Source: an uncultured Collinsella sp. | GTDB taxonomy: Bacteria; Actinomycetota; Coriobacteriia; Coriobacteriales; Coriobacteriaceae | Assembly (NCBI GenBank): GCA_900540985.1 | Contig: UQIC01000021.1 | Coordinates: 1-33,893 of the forward strand | DNA length: 33,893 bases | Reading direction: 5' to 3' | Shown here: positions 7,275 to 14,764 of the stretch, piece after piece | Position numbering within the stretch: the first letter of the stretch is position 1 | How the letters are laid out: the number at the start of each line of letters is the position of its first letter | Notes under the pieces: model-generated | Told to the model about the DNA's origin: nothing | What the model saw: the letters and a program-made list of their open reading frames with translations, nothing else | The model's database searches: none | Position numbers and translations under genes: made by a program

Positions 7275-7681
7275 TAATGAGGACTGAAACCGTCTTCATT
7301 GGCAAGTGGGGCTCGGGCCTGGGCATCTACAAGGCGAAAACGCGTTCCCATGCGCTCGTAGGAGGCATGAAGTGCCTCGAGATGAGATAGGATGTCTGCC
7401 GGAGCTCCCTGTATCTCCATCTCGACTGAGCCGTCTTCCATGTTACGCACCCAGCCGGTGAGTGCGCGTGCCTGCGCGAGGTTGGTGTTGGTAAAGCGAA
7501 AACCAACGCCTTGGACTTGCCCCGCCCAGCGCAGGAAATAACGCAGGGGAGTGTCTTGAGTGGCCTCGTCGCTTGCAAGCACGGTAAGCCTGCGGCGCAG
7601 CTCGAGCTCGACGTTTGACGGTTTTTGAGGCTCTCGACTGCCGCCGGTGACGCTGGAGAAGAACGTATCGAAGAGGCCCAT
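7271..7681 (-). CDS. Acylphosphatase
   Basis: This 136-aa protein is an acylphosphatase that hydrolyses carboxyl-phosphate bonds. The catalytic signature is present: GQVQGVGFRFTN with the active-site Arg, and GWVRNMEDGSVEMEIQG. The family domain is about 90 aa and begins near residue 45. The first ~45 residues (MGLFDTFFSSVTGG onward, then a basic helix) are an extension not usual for the family. It starts 2 bp after the stop of the Gfo/Idh/MocA gene, so the two share a transcript. Confidence 0.88.
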   Translation of the reverse strand: MGLFDTFFSSVTGGSREPQKPSNVELELRRRLTVLASDEATQDTPLRYFLRWAGQVQGVGFRFTNTNLAQARALTGWVRNMEDGSVEMEIQGAPADILSHLEALHASYERMGTRFRLVDAQARAPLANEDGFSPHY

Positions 7682-7683
7682 CG

Positions 7684-8790
7684 CTATGCCTGCTTGCCTG
7701 CGTCGGCCGGGAAGGTTATGCCGGCCTGCTGACGCACGGCATCCATGATGCGTAGTGAGACGAGCGTGACATCGCGGTAGTGGCCAAGCTCGTGGCGTCC
7801 CGCCGGGGTCTCCCAAATCTCTTCCTTGACGTTATCGATGCCGCCGATGGCGGTGATAAAGTCTGTGAGTTCGTATTCCATGGTGTTGCTCGATTTGGGC
7901 AGGTCGAGCACGCGGCCGTTGTCGCCCTGTTCGCGCGGCGCCTCGGTCGCCGAGCCGCGTACGACGTCGCCGCGATAGTCGATGCGGACGTTGCGGGGCG
8001 TTGACAGATGGTCAATCTGGATAGTGCCACGCTCGCCTTCGATCTGCGAGGGTAGCAGGTCATTCGTAATTTTGGAGTGCGCGAGCTCGACGGAGATACG
8101 GCCACCACCGTAGCTGGCGAGGATGGAACCGCAGCCATCGATGGGGCCGTGCGTGAGCTGTCGCGTGGTGGGGTCGAGCAGAGTAGCCATGCTCGTAAGG
8201 CCGGAGGGCATGCCGAAAATCTCGACCATGGGCTCGACGGTGTAGACGCCAATGTCCATGAGGGAACCCGATGCCATATTGCAGTCGAAGATATTGGTGG
8301 CGCGTCCCGCGAGAATCTCGTTGTAGCGCGAGGAATACTTGCCAAAGCGCAATGAGGCGCGGCGGATGGGGGCGATTTCACCCAAGGCGTCCTCGATGGC
8401 GTGGAAGGCGGGATCGTGGAGGGGACGCATGGCCTCGAGGGCCACGACACCTGCTGCCTCGGCAGCGCGGAAGACTTCCAGCGCCTGCGCCTCGGTGGCG
8501 CAGAAGGGCTTCTCGACGATGACGTGCTTGCCACCGGCGATGCAGGCAAGGGCCTGCTCGTAGTGAAGTGCGTTAGGGCTGCCGATATAGACGGCGTCGA
8601 CGTCGGCGGCTGCCGCAAGCTCGTCAAGCGCGGTGAAGTTACGCTCGCCGCCATGCTTAGCGGTGAAGGCGGCGCCGCGATTGGCATCGCGCGAGAGCGT
8701 ACCCACAAACGCGGCTTGGTCGTTGGCGTTGACGACCTGGATAAAGTCGTCGGTAATCATGGATGTGCCGATGGTCGCTATACGCAGCAT
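7684..8790 (-). CDS. Gfo/Idh/MocA-family NAD(P)-dependent oxidoreductase
   Basis: This 368-aa protein has an N-terminal Rossmann fold (IATIGTSMITDDFIQ, a weakened GxGxxG) and the family hallmark EKPFCATEAQAL with the catalytic-region Lys, then a C-terminal alpha/beta domain. Such enzymes oxidise or reduce sugars, inositols or related polyols with NAD(P); the substrate is unknown. The ATG at 8790 follows a GAGGGGG RBS. It is co-directional with the acylphosphatase. A second, only distantly similar family member lies at 16209. Confidence 0.88.
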   Translation of the reverse strand: MLRIATIGTSMITDDFIQVVNANDQAAFVGTLSRDANRGAAFTAKHGGERNFTALDELAAAADVDAVYIGSPNALHYEQALACIAGGKHVIVEKPFCATEAQALEVFRAAEAAGVVALEAMRPLHDPAFHAIEDALGEIAPIRRASLRFGKYSSRYNEILAGRATNIFDCNMASGSLMDIGVYTVEPMVEIFGMPSGLTSMATLLDPTTRQLTHGPIDGCGSILASYGGGRISVELAHSKITNDLLPSQIEGERGTIQIDHLSTPRNVRIDYRGDVVRGSATEAPREQGDNGRVLDLPKSSNTMEYELTDFITAIGGIDNVKEEIWETPAGRHELGHYRDVTLVSLRIMDAVRQQAGITFPADAGKQA

Positions 8791-8865
8791 GTATCCCCCT
8801 CGTGTCGTTCGGTTTATAGGATGAGTGTAGCGCGAGGGGGCGGGAAATAGCGTGCGAAAACGCCG

Positions 8866-9351
8866 TTACAGGTCGCTCTCGTTAAAGCCGGCGTCGATAT
8901 CGAGGTTGCTGCCGTCGGCCGCCGTGGTGGCAAGCTCGTCGCAGCGCTCGTTGAGCTCATGGCCGGCGTGGCCCTTAACCCAGATGAACTCTACTTTGTG
9001 CTTGCTCTTTGCGGTGAGTAGGCGCTCCCACAGGTCGCGGTTCTTGACGGGTTGCTTGTTGGCGGTTTTCCATCCGCGCTTTTTCCAGCCGTCGATCCAG
9101 TGCTTGTTAAAGGCGTTGACGACGTACTGCGAATCGGAATGGACCTCGACCTCGCAGGGGCGGTTAAGTGCCTCGAGCGCCACGATAACGGCCATGAGCT
9201 CCATGCGGTTGTTGGTGGTCTTGGCGTAACCGCGCGAAAGCTCGGAGGTAAAGGTCTTGCCGGCGGGGTTGGTGTATTTAAGTACGGCGCCGTAGCCGCC
9301 GCGTCCCGGATTTGATCGGGCCGAGCCGTCGGTATAGATGATGACCTTCAC
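8866..9351 (-). CDS. rnhA: Ribonuclease HI
   Basis: This 161-aa protein degrades the RNA strand of RNA-DNA hybrids. The catalytic residues are all visible: Asp8 in YTDGS, Glu51 in NNRMELMA, Asp73 in HSDSQYV and Asp138 in NERCDELA, with His128 in VKGHAGH. The length matches bacterial RNase HI. The ATG at 9351 follows an AAAGGA RBS. A TACAAT -10-like element lies upstream at 9390-9395 on the minus strand, though its -35 is not obvious. Confidence 0.96.
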   Translation of the reverse strand: MKVIIYTDGSARSNPGRGGYGAVLKYTNPAGKTFTSELSRGYAKTTNNRMELMAVIVALEALNRPCEVEVHSDSQYVVNAFNKHWIDGWKKRGWKTANKQPVKNRDLWERLLTAKSKHKVEFIWVKGHAGHELNERCDELATTAADGSNLDIDAGFNESDL

Positions 9352-9414
9352 ATGGTTCCTTTCGTTGGGTACGTTTCGTGTGAGTGACCATTGTAGCGCC
9401 GCGTTCGCCGAGGG

Positions 9415-10353
9415 CTAGCAATCTACCATATCTACCCCGTCCTCTGATGGCTGGTTTTCTTGGATGATGCGGTCGAGCTCGTCGAGGTATTGCTGCAACA
9501 GGGGAGAGGGCTTGCGTTCATCGTGCATGATATAGCCTACGTGCATCGTCGGGGCATCTGCCAGCGGAATCGATGCCATGCCCCATTGCATTTCGTTTGA
9601 GAGCACGCCGGTGGAGAGCGTGTAGCCGTTCGAGGTGATCAGCAGGTTGGTGAGCGTGCCGCGGTCAGAGACTCGAATGTTGCGATCGCAGGGGATGTAG
9701 CTAAACGGCTCCTCGGCGTAATAGAAGGAGTTTGAGGTTCCCTGCTCAAAGCTGTAGCGCGTATAGGGTGTGAGGTCGGCAAGGGACAGCTGCGGGCGGC
9801 GGGCAAGCGGGTGGCGCTCGCTAACGAAGACGTGGACCGTCGCGTCGAATAGGGGATGGAAGCTCGCACGCGCATCGGCAAAAGCCTTCTGCAGAACGCG
9901 GGCATTAAAGTCGTCCAGATACAGGATGCCGATGTCGCTGCGAAACGCGCGGACGTCAGCGATGATCTGCGACGTGGTGGTCTCGCGCATGATGAACTCG
10001 AACTTGCTGTCGCGGCAGCGCTCGACCACGTTGACAAAGGCCTCGACCGAAAAGGCGTAGTGCTGGGCGGAAATGGCGAGGCGGGCTTGCGGGGTGCCGC
10101 CGTCCTCGTAGCGGGCCTCGAGCATATCGGCCTGCTCTACGACCTGGCGCGCATAGCCCAAAAGCTCGGTGCCGTCGTTGGTGAGCGTGACGCCGCGGCT
10201 GGAGCGCGTAAAGATCTCCAGGTGGAGTTCCTGCTCCAGGCTTTTGACGGCGTTTGATATGTTGGACTGAGCGGTATAGAGGCGCTGAGCTGCGGCGTTG
10301 ATTGAGCCGGACTCTGCCACGGCAATCAGAAAACGAAGCTGCTGAAGGGTCAT
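9415..10353 (-). CDS. LysR-type regulator, divergent from metY
   Basis: This 312-aa protein has the LysR N-terminal helix-turn-helix (MTLQQLRFLIAVAESGS... AAQRLYTAQSNISNAVKSLE) and a C-terminal periplasmic-binding-like effector domain from about residue 90. The ATG at 10353 is preferred over 10362 because the AAAGG RBS sits 9 nt before it and abuts the earlier ATG. It is divergent from metY, so control of sulfur-amino-acid synthesis (CysB/CmbR/MetR-like) is likely. A dyad in the shared spacer overlaps its own promoter region, as in LysR autoregulation. The effector is unknown; O-acetylserine or O-acetylhomoserine are reasonable guesses. Confidence 0.92.
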   Translation of the reverse strand: MTLQQLRFLIAVAESGSINAAAQRLYTAQSNISNAVKSLEQELHLEIFTRSSRGVTLTNDGTELLGYARQVVEQADMLEARYEDGGTPQARLAISAQHYAFSVEAFVNVVERCRDSKFEFIMRETTTSQIIADVRAFRSDIGILYLDDFNARVLQKAFADARASFHPLFDATVHVFVSERHPLARRPQLSLADLTPYTRYSFEQGTSNSFYYAEEPFSYIPCDRNIRVSDRGTLTNLLITSNGYTLSTGVLSNEMQWGMASIPLADAPTMHVGYIMHDERKPSPLLQQYLDELDRIIQENQPSEDGVDMVDC

Positions 10354-10372
10354 CGGCGCCATCCTTTCGAGT

Positions 10373-10393
10373 GTTATCTATATAACCGATAAC
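10373..10393. promoter_or_regulatory. Candidate LysR operator (dyad)
   Basis: GTTATC (10373-10378) and GATAAC (10388-10393) form an inverted repeat with a 9-bp spacer. Its centre is about 66 bp upstream of the predicted metY start of transcription, the classic position of a LysR recognition site, and 20 bp upstream of the LysR ATG. Confidence 0.55.
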
Positions 10394-10413
10394 AGGTTAG
10401 CGCTTTTAAGTGA

Positions 10414-10442
10414 TTGACCGAGGGAAACAATGCTCGTACTAT
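10414..10442 (+). promoter_or_regulatory. metY promoter
   Basis: TTGACC (10414-10419), a 17-bp spacer and TACTAT (10437-10442) give a strong sigma-70-type promoter. Transcription would start near 10449, leaving a leader of about 178 nt before metY. Confidence 0.75.
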
Positions 10443-10459
10443 TCAAAACACACAAAGGC

Positions 10460-10571
10460 GGTAGGTAATTAAACCGACCACGGAACCGGGATGCGAAAGG
10501 AGGCCCGCATATGAATTGCTTACCAAGACGAATGCCGGGCTCCTGTTTGCGCCCGTCGGCGTGATCAGGAG
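10460..10571 (+). promoter_or_regulatory. Structured metY leader with competing hairpins
   Basis: Three hairpins can be drawn: 10460-10466 with 10473-10479; 10503-10510 with 10532-10540 (one bulge); and CTCCTG 10540-10545 with CAGGAG 10566-10571, with an inner CGCC/GGCG pair at 10550-10561. The second and third share base 10540 and cannot both form fully. CTCCT at 10540-10544 could also pair with the metY RBS (AGGAG, 10616-10620) or the uORF RBS. The SAM-I (S-box) core and the T-box sequence were looked for and not seen. Confidence 0.5.
10511..10564 (+). CDS. 17-aa leader peptide upstream of metY
   Basis: An ATG at 10511 is preceded by AAAGGAGG (10496-10503) at 7-nt spacing, one of the best RBSs in the window. 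It opens a frame of 17 codons ending in TGA at 10562-10564: MNCLPRRMPGSCLRPSA. Cys codons lie at positions 3 and 12. The frame ends 62 nt before the metY ATG and overlaps both alternative hairpins of the leader. This layout resembles translational attenuation by a leader peptide, with ribosome progress through Cys (or Met, Arg, Pro) codons deciding which hairpin forms. The role is inferred; the RBS and frame are directly visible. Confidence 0.6.
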   Translation: MNCLPRRMPGSCLRPSA

Positions 10572-10626
10572 ACAGCGACTTACTTCTCTCTAATTTATTA
10601 ACTTTTGTTCGATCAAGGAGATCATC

Positions 10627-11937
10627 ATGAGCCAGTTCATCAACAACCCCGAGCACACCTTTGGTTTCGATACCCTGCAGCTTCACGTTGGCCAGGAGAG
10701 CGCCGATCCCGCATCCGACTCCCGCGCCGTGCCTATCTACCAGACCACGAGCTATGTGTTCCGCAACTCCCAGCACGCCGCCGACCGCTTTGGTCTTGCC
10801 GACGCCGGTAACATCTACGGCCGTCTGACCAACTCCACCCAGGGCGTCTTCGAGGACCGTATCGCCGCACTCGAGGGTGGTGTGGCAGGTCTTGCCGTCG
10901 CCTCCGGTGCTGCTGCTATCACCTATACCCTGCAGGCTCTTGCCCAGGCTGGTGACCACGTGGTGGCTCAGAAGACCATCTACGGTGGCTCCTACAACCT
11001 GTTGGAGCATACGCTCTCCCAGTTTGGCGTCGAGACCACGTTTGTCGACGCTCATAACCTGGAAGAGGTCGAGGGGGCCATCAAGGACAACACCACGGTC
11101 ATTTATCTCGAGACGCTCGGCAACCCCAACTCCGACATCCCCAACATCGACGCCATCTCCGAGATCGCCAAGAAGCACGGTCTGCCGGTTGTCGTCGACA
11201 ACACCTTCGGCACCCCGTATCTGTTCCGTCCGCTGGAGCATGGTGCCAACATCGTCGTCCACTCCGCAACCAAGTTCATCGGCGGGCACGGCACTTCGTT
11301 GGGCGGTGTGATCGTCGACGGTGGTAACTTCGATTGGAAGGCGAGCGGAAAGTACGTCCAGATCGCTGAGCCCAACCCCTCCTACCACGGCGTTTCGTTT
11401 GCCGAGGCTGCCGGTCCCGCCGCCTTCGCGACCTATGTCCGTGCTATCTTGCTGCGTGACGAGGGCGCTTGCATCAGCCCGTTCAACGCCTGGATTCTGC
11501 TCCAGGGCACCGAGACCCTGTCGCTGCGCGTCGACCGCCATGTCGAGAACACCAAGAAGGTCGTTGAGTTCCTGACCGGCGACAGCCATGTTGCCAAGGT
11601 GAATCACCCGAGCCTGCCTGAGCACCCCGACCATGGGCTGTACCAGAAGTACTTCCCCCGTGGCGGCGCCTCGATCTTCACCTTCGAGATCAAGGGTGGC
11701 CAGGAGGCTGCTTGGAAGTTCATCGACCACCTGCAGGTCTTCTCGCTGCTTGCCAACGTGGCCGACGTCAAGTCGCTCGTCGTGCACCCGGCTACTACCA
11801 CGCACTCGCAGCTCTCTGCCGAGGAGCTCGCCGAGCAGAACATCACGCCCTCCACGATCCGTCTTTCCATCGGTACCGAGAATGCCGAGGATATCATTTG
11901 GGATCTGAAGCAGGCCTTCGCCGCGCTGGACGAGTAA
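10627..11937 (+). CDS. metY: O-acetylhomoserine sulfhydrylase (aminocarboxypropyltransferase)
   Basis: This 436-aa PLP enzyme of the Cys/Met metabolism family makes homocysteine from O-acetylhomoserine and sulfide, and some members also act on O-acetylserine. Visible features are YQTTSYVF, the YGRLTNST phosphate-binding segment (about 64-71), Asp191 in VVDNTFGTP and the PLP Lys216 in HSATKFIGGHG. The length and the insert around 228-262 fit MetY rather than MetB. The ATG has an AAGGAG RBS (10615-10620). Codon use is strongly biased, suggesting high expression. It is controlled from a promoter with a structured leader and a divergent LysR gene. Confidence 0.95.
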   Translation: MSQFINNPEHTFGFDTLQLHVGQESADPASDSRAVPIYQTTSYVFRNSQHAADRFGLADAGNIYGRLTNSTQGVFEDRIAALEGGVAGLAVASGAAAITYTLQALAQAGDHVVAQKTIYGGSYNLLEHTLSQFGVETTFVDAHNLEEVEGAIKDNTTVIYLETLGNPNSDIPNIDAISEIAKKHGLPVVVDNTFGTPYLFRPLEHGANIVVHSATKFIGGHGTSLGGVIVDGGNFDWKASGKYVQIAEPNPSYHGVSFAEAAGPAAFATYVRAILLRDEGACISPFNAWILLQGTETLSLRVDRHVENTKKVVEFLTGDSHVAKVNHPSLPEHPDHGLYQKYFPRGGASIFTFEIKGGQEAAWKFIDHLQVFSLLANVADVKSLVVHPATTTHSQLSAEELAEQNITPSTIRLSIGTENAEDIIWDLKQAFAALDE

Positions 11938-11958
11938 GGCGACTTGTGCAAGGACCCC

Positions 11959-11987
11959 TTGCGACTCGATAGGTATAACTGTATAAA
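11959..11987 (+). promoter_or_regulatory. Promoter-like element directly before a terminator
   Basis: TTGCGA (11959-11964), a 17-bp spacer and TATAAA (11982-11987) form a good promoter match just after metY. Its predicted start near 11994 lies 4 nt before a strong terminator hairpin. It might drive a tiny RNA or the secreted-protein gene through an attenuator. Confidence 0.45.
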
Positions 11988-11997
11988 ATGCCTGCTC

Positions 11998-12038
11998 AAG
12001 GCGCCTGTGCGAACAATGGTTGCACAGGCGCCTTTTTT
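11998..12038 (+). terminator. Rho-independent terminator after metY
   Basis: A 13-bp perfect stem (11998-12010 with 12022-12034) is followed by a run of six T (12033-12038). Confidence 0.93.
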
Positions 12039-12249
12039 GCATAGAGAGGGCGCAAAAACAGGGTTTTTGACATGTTTTATGCATTCGAGATGTGGAAAAC
12101 TCCTGTTGAGAGGATGTGAGTTTTACGCAATTGACGTGCGCCTTTTGAGTAAAACTGCAGGTCGCGATTTGCTCGGGGTACTATGCAGCGCGATCGAATC
12201 ACACGCAGTTCAAACGCAGCATAAACGCACTACGGAGGTTTCCAGCTAC
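12039..12249 (+). other. Leader of the secreted-protein gene, no gene
   Basis: The 211 bp before the secreted-protein ATG hold three arms that can pair in alternative ways: AAAACTC (about 12097-12103), GAGTTTTAC (12118-12126) and GTAAAACT (12149-12156). A TACTAT lies at 12179-12184 without a clear -35. No reading frame with an RBS was found. Confidence 0.4.
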
Positions 12250-13026
12250 ATGAGGATTGATTCACGAAAACCGAAAGCCGCCGCCCTTTCCGCCGCTCTG
12301 ACCGTGGCACTTTTGGCGGGCGCCGGTGCAACTGATGCCCACGCCGCAACACTGTCCGATACGGTTGGATCTACGCCGTCCGAGACGACGCTGGTGCAGC
12401 CCGTTGACTATCGCGGCGATGGTTATGGTTCCATGCAGGAGTGGAACGCCTCGATGGAGGCCAAGCGCGATTCCCTGGAGATGCGCGCTCAGATCATCAT
12501 GAACATGTACGGTGACTATGCCACCGATGACGAGCGTGCTGTGCTGCAGGGCTGTATCGATGGCGCGGGCAGCCTGTTGACGATGGGGGAGGTCGACGCG
12601 AAGTCGACCGAGCTCGATGAGCTGCGCACTGCGCTTGAGGATGCCAAGCGCGAAGCGCTCGAGGCTGCTGCCGCCGAGGCGGAGGCTGCCGAGGCCGCCC
12701 AGGCTTCGTACTACAACGCCGGTTACACTTCGTCCTACGCGTCTGCCGCGTCCTGCGCGAACGGATCGGGCCTGACGCGCTCTGCGGGTGTCAATAACTA
12801 CAACGGGCGCCGCGAGACCTATTACAGCAGCAATGTGCTTTATCACTATCGCACGGGCGAATGGACTCAGGATTCTGAGGGCTTCTGGCGCGATTCCGAC
12901 GGCTATTACGTTGTTGCCGCGGGCGATATGGCCCAGGGCTCGACCTTTATGGGCTCCAAGGGTGATTGCAAGGTCTATGACTCCGGCTGCGCTGCCGGAA
13001 CCACCGACTACTACACCGGTTGGTAA
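12250..13026 (+). CDS. Secreted protein with coiled-coil and C-terminal beta domain
   Basis: This 258-aa protein begins with a Sec signal peptide (basic n-region to residue 9, hydrophobic core 10-25, likely cleavage after AHA at 32). Residues about 115-155 are a charged, Ala/Glu-rich coiled coil, followed by a Ser/Tyr/Ala linker. The last ~80 residues (NGRRETYYSS, FWRDSDGYYVVAAGDM, GDCKVYDSGCAAGTTDYY) resemble the small beta-barrel-like domains at the ends of cell-wall proteins of this phylum. They carry two cysteines near the end. The ATG at 12250 has a GGAGG RBS 11 nt upstream. No catalytic motif is recognisable; a cell-surface role is inferred. Confidence 0.8.
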   Translation: MRIDSRKPKAAALSAALTVALLAGAGATDAHAATLSDTVGSTPSETTLVQPVDYRGDGYGSMQEWNASMEAKRDSLEMRAQIIMNMYGDYATDDERAVLQGCIDGAGSLLTMGEVDAKSTELDELRTALEDAKREALEAAAAEAEAAEAAQASYYNAGYTSSYASAASCANGSGLTRSAGVNNYNGRRETYYSSNVLYHYRTGEWTQDSEGFWRDSDGYYVVAAGDMAQGSTFMGSKGDCKVYDSGCAAGTTDYYTGW

Positions 13027-13054
13027 TCTGCCATAAGCAAAATAGGCACATGAT

Positions 13055-13105
13055 GGGCGGGCGTCTTTACTGAGCTTTTAGGCAACGTAAAGCCGCCCGT
13101 TCTTT
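13055..13105 (+). terminator. Probable terminator after the secreted-protein gene
   Basis: GGGCGG...CTTTAC (13055-13070) pairs with GTAAAGCCGCCC (13087-13098) with a 4-nt bulge, followed by TTCTTT. Confidence 0.6.
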
Positions 13106-13215
13106 ATGCGCGTCTGAGTTAACAGAGCCCTTACCGTGGCGGTACGCTGGGCGAATGGATGCGGAGCACACTGGTTCTTGAGAAATAAGGTCTTTCTCTT
13201 GGAGGAAGTGGTCTT

Positions 13216-13422
13216 GTGAATGCTCGAGATATTACCGTTGCCGCCGTCGCGTTGATACTTGGCTGCCTTGGTCCCACGGCCGCGCTCGTCGCGGGCATGC
13301 AGGGGACATGCGGGGCTGCTCCTATCGTGGTCGGCGTGCTGATCGCGGCCACGCTGCTGGGAAGCGTCGGTGTTGTCCTTTGTCGCGACGATGAGGACGA
13401 GGTTCCGGAGTCGCAACGCTAG
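13216..13422 (+). CDS. Small two-helix membrane protein
   Basis: This 68-aa protein starts at GTG 13216 behind a GGAGGA RBS (13201-13206). It has two hydrophobic segments (about 6-27 and 36-56) joined by a short loop containing a Cys, and a charged acidic C-terminus (RDDEDEVPESQR). No family was recognised. It ends before a bidirectional terminator. A complementary minus-strand frame covers the same DNA but has no RBS. Confidence 0.6.
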   Translation: MNARDITVAAVALILGCLGPTAALVAGMQGTCGAAPIVVGVLIAATLLGSVGVVLCRDDEDEVPESQR

Positions 13423-13459
13423 CTGTTGTGAGATTGACCGCCGGTCATAGATGAAGATG

Positions 13460-13497
13460 AAAACCGTCGTAAGGGGAGTGCTCCTTGCGGCGGTTTT
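13460..13497. terminator. Bidirectional terminator
   Basis: 13460-13478 pairs with 13481-13497 (AAAACCG...CGGTTTT, with wobble pairs). T-runs on both strands suit the convergent small membrane-protein gene and ketopantoate-reductase-like gene. Confidence 0.75.
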
Positions 13498-13530
13498 GCT
13501 GTTAAGGCTGTTGAATGCGGCGCGTTGGCG

Positions 13531-14445
13531 CTACCAGCTTTTCTCGATATCGCGGATGCGCCGATAGAGCCACTCGTTTTGCGGTGCCTGGATATCGTGT
13601 TTGGCCGCGAGGCGGCAGATGGTGCCCGCGAACTCATCAACCTCGGTTTTGCGCCTTGCGATGCGGTCTTGAGCCATCGAGGGCATACCGGCGGGGTCGA
13701 TTCCCTCGATGAGGTGCACCATTTGCGTTAGGTCTGCTTCGGTCAGCTCAACGCCCTCGGCGTTGGCAACCGCAAGCGTCTCGCGCATGGCGGAGACAAA
13801 GCAGCGGCGCTGCTCGGAGCCCGGCTCCGTGGCGCTTCCGTAGGTCCCGCCGTAGGCCATGCAGGTCTGGTTGATGCCGTCGTTGAGCATGAGTTTGGCC
13901 CACATGCGGTGCGCAATGTCGCGCTCGACGGTATGGGCGATGCCGCAGCGCGTGTAGAGCCCGTCGATAGCGGCGACGGTCGCGGGGTCCGTGCCGGCCG
14001 CCGCGCCAAAGCGGATCTCGCCCGCATTGGTAAAGGTGAGCGCGCCGTTGAGGAACACGGCGTCCATGCCCTGGCAGATACCAAGAACGGTATGCTCCCA
14101 GCCAAAGCGTTCGGCAATCTTTTGCTCGCTCGTAATGCCGTTGCATAGCGAGGCGATGAGCGTGTTGGGTCCCACGACGCGCTCCATAGTCTTGAGTGCT
14201 TGGTCGAGACCGGTGGTCTTGACTGTCAGGATGACCAGATCGGCGGGCGTCGCCTCGCTGGCGCGGACGGACGTGAGATCGCAGGGCTTGCCGTTGACGG
14301 TGAGTGCGTCGTTCGCATGACGCTCAAAACGGGCATCATCCATAACGTATTCGACGGCGTCATTGCCGAGGGCCTTGGCAATCATGCTGCCGTAGAGCAG
14401 GCCGACGCCGCCCTTGCCGATAAAGGTGACCTTGTTGATCTGCAT
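13531..14445 (-). CDS. Ketopantoate reductase family (ApbA/PanE) protein
   Basis: This 304-aa protein has the N-terminal nucleotide-binding motif VTFIGKGGVGLLYG and the KTTGLDQAL segment with the family Lys. The C-terminal helical domain contains AHRMWAKLMLNDGINQ (the conserved K and N of the active site) and EVDEFAG. PanE reduces 2-dehydropantoate to pantoate with NADPH; close relatives act on other 2-oxo acids, so the symbol is withheld. The ATG at 14445 is preferred because the GGGAG RBS lies 8 nt upstream of it and directly abuts the ATG at 14454. Confidence 0.85.
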   Translation of the reverse strand: MQINKVTFIGKGGVGLLYGSMIAKALGNDAVEYVMDDARFERHANDALTVNGKPCDLTSVRASEATPADLVILTVKTTGLDQALKTMERVVGPNTLIASLCNGITSEQKIAERFGWEHTVLGICQGMDAVFLNGALTFTNAGEIRFGAAAGTDPATVAAIDGLYTRCGIAHTVERDIAHRMWAKLMLNDGINQTCMAYGGTYGSATEPGSEQRRCFVSAMRETLAVANAEGVELTEADLTQMVHLIEGIDPAGMPSMAQDRIARRKTEVDEFAGTICRLAAKHDIQAPQNEWLYRRIRDIEKSW

Positions 14446-14464
14446 GCGAATCATCTCCCAATAT

Positions 14465-14489
14465 AAAAGGCGCCCGCGTAAGGGGCGTC
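14465..14489 (-). terminator. Terminator upstream of the ketopantoate-reductase-like gene
   Basis: On the minus strand a GACGCCC/GGGCGCC hairpin (14469-14489, one mismatch) is followed by TTTT. It lies downstream of the small frame at 14569. Confidence 0.55.
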
Positions 14490-14568
14490 TGATGGATTGT
14501 ATGCTGCCAGGGTGATTGGTGGGTGCGCGGGGCGGCTGTTATGAAAAAGAAACTATTGCGCTGTGCGC

Positions 14569-14763
14569 TTATGCCGCGGGGCAGACCGCAAAGACGCGGG
14601 CGGGGTATCCGACGCCATCGCGGACCCTGGGGAAGGTGCAGAAGATGACGGCGCCTGTGGCGGGAAGCTCGTCCAGATGGTCCATGACTTCGATCTGATG
14701 GCGGTCGACCGAGAGGATGTATTGCTCGCCGGGGTAGGGGTAGGCGTCCTCGCACGTGGTGAT
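14569..14763 (-). CDS. Small 64-aa protein, likely C-terminal remnant of a cyclase-family protein
   Basis: Reading minus from 14763 to the TAA at 14569 gives 64 codons with almost uniform G/C third positions, so it is or recently was coding. There is no ATG, GTG or TTG at its start. An AAAGGAG RBS (14770-14776) stands 6 nt before an ATC codon, and an in-frame TGA lies just upstream. The sequence around VMDHLDELPATGAVIF and GYPARVFAVCP resembles the end of cyclase/kynurenine-formamidase-like proteins, which are above 200 aa. Either an ATC start makes a short protein, or this is the tail of a gene that lost its 5' part. The RBS lies in the loop of a small hairpin. Confidence 0.45.
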   Translation of the reverse strand: MTTCEDAYPYPGEQYILSVDRHQIEVMDHLDELPATGAVIFCTFPRVRDGVGYPARVFAVCPAA

Positions 14764-14764
14764 G

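Noticed and set aside
10450..10626. SAM riboswitch or T-box in the metY leader
   Set aside because: The conserved S-box core and the T-box GGGTGG motif are not present; the uORF model explains the leader better.
10378..12084. Long minus-strand open frame (568 codons) opposite metY
   Set aside because: It mirrors the G/C-third codon pattern of metY, has no RBS or family motifs, and overlaps the metY promoter, leader and terminator.
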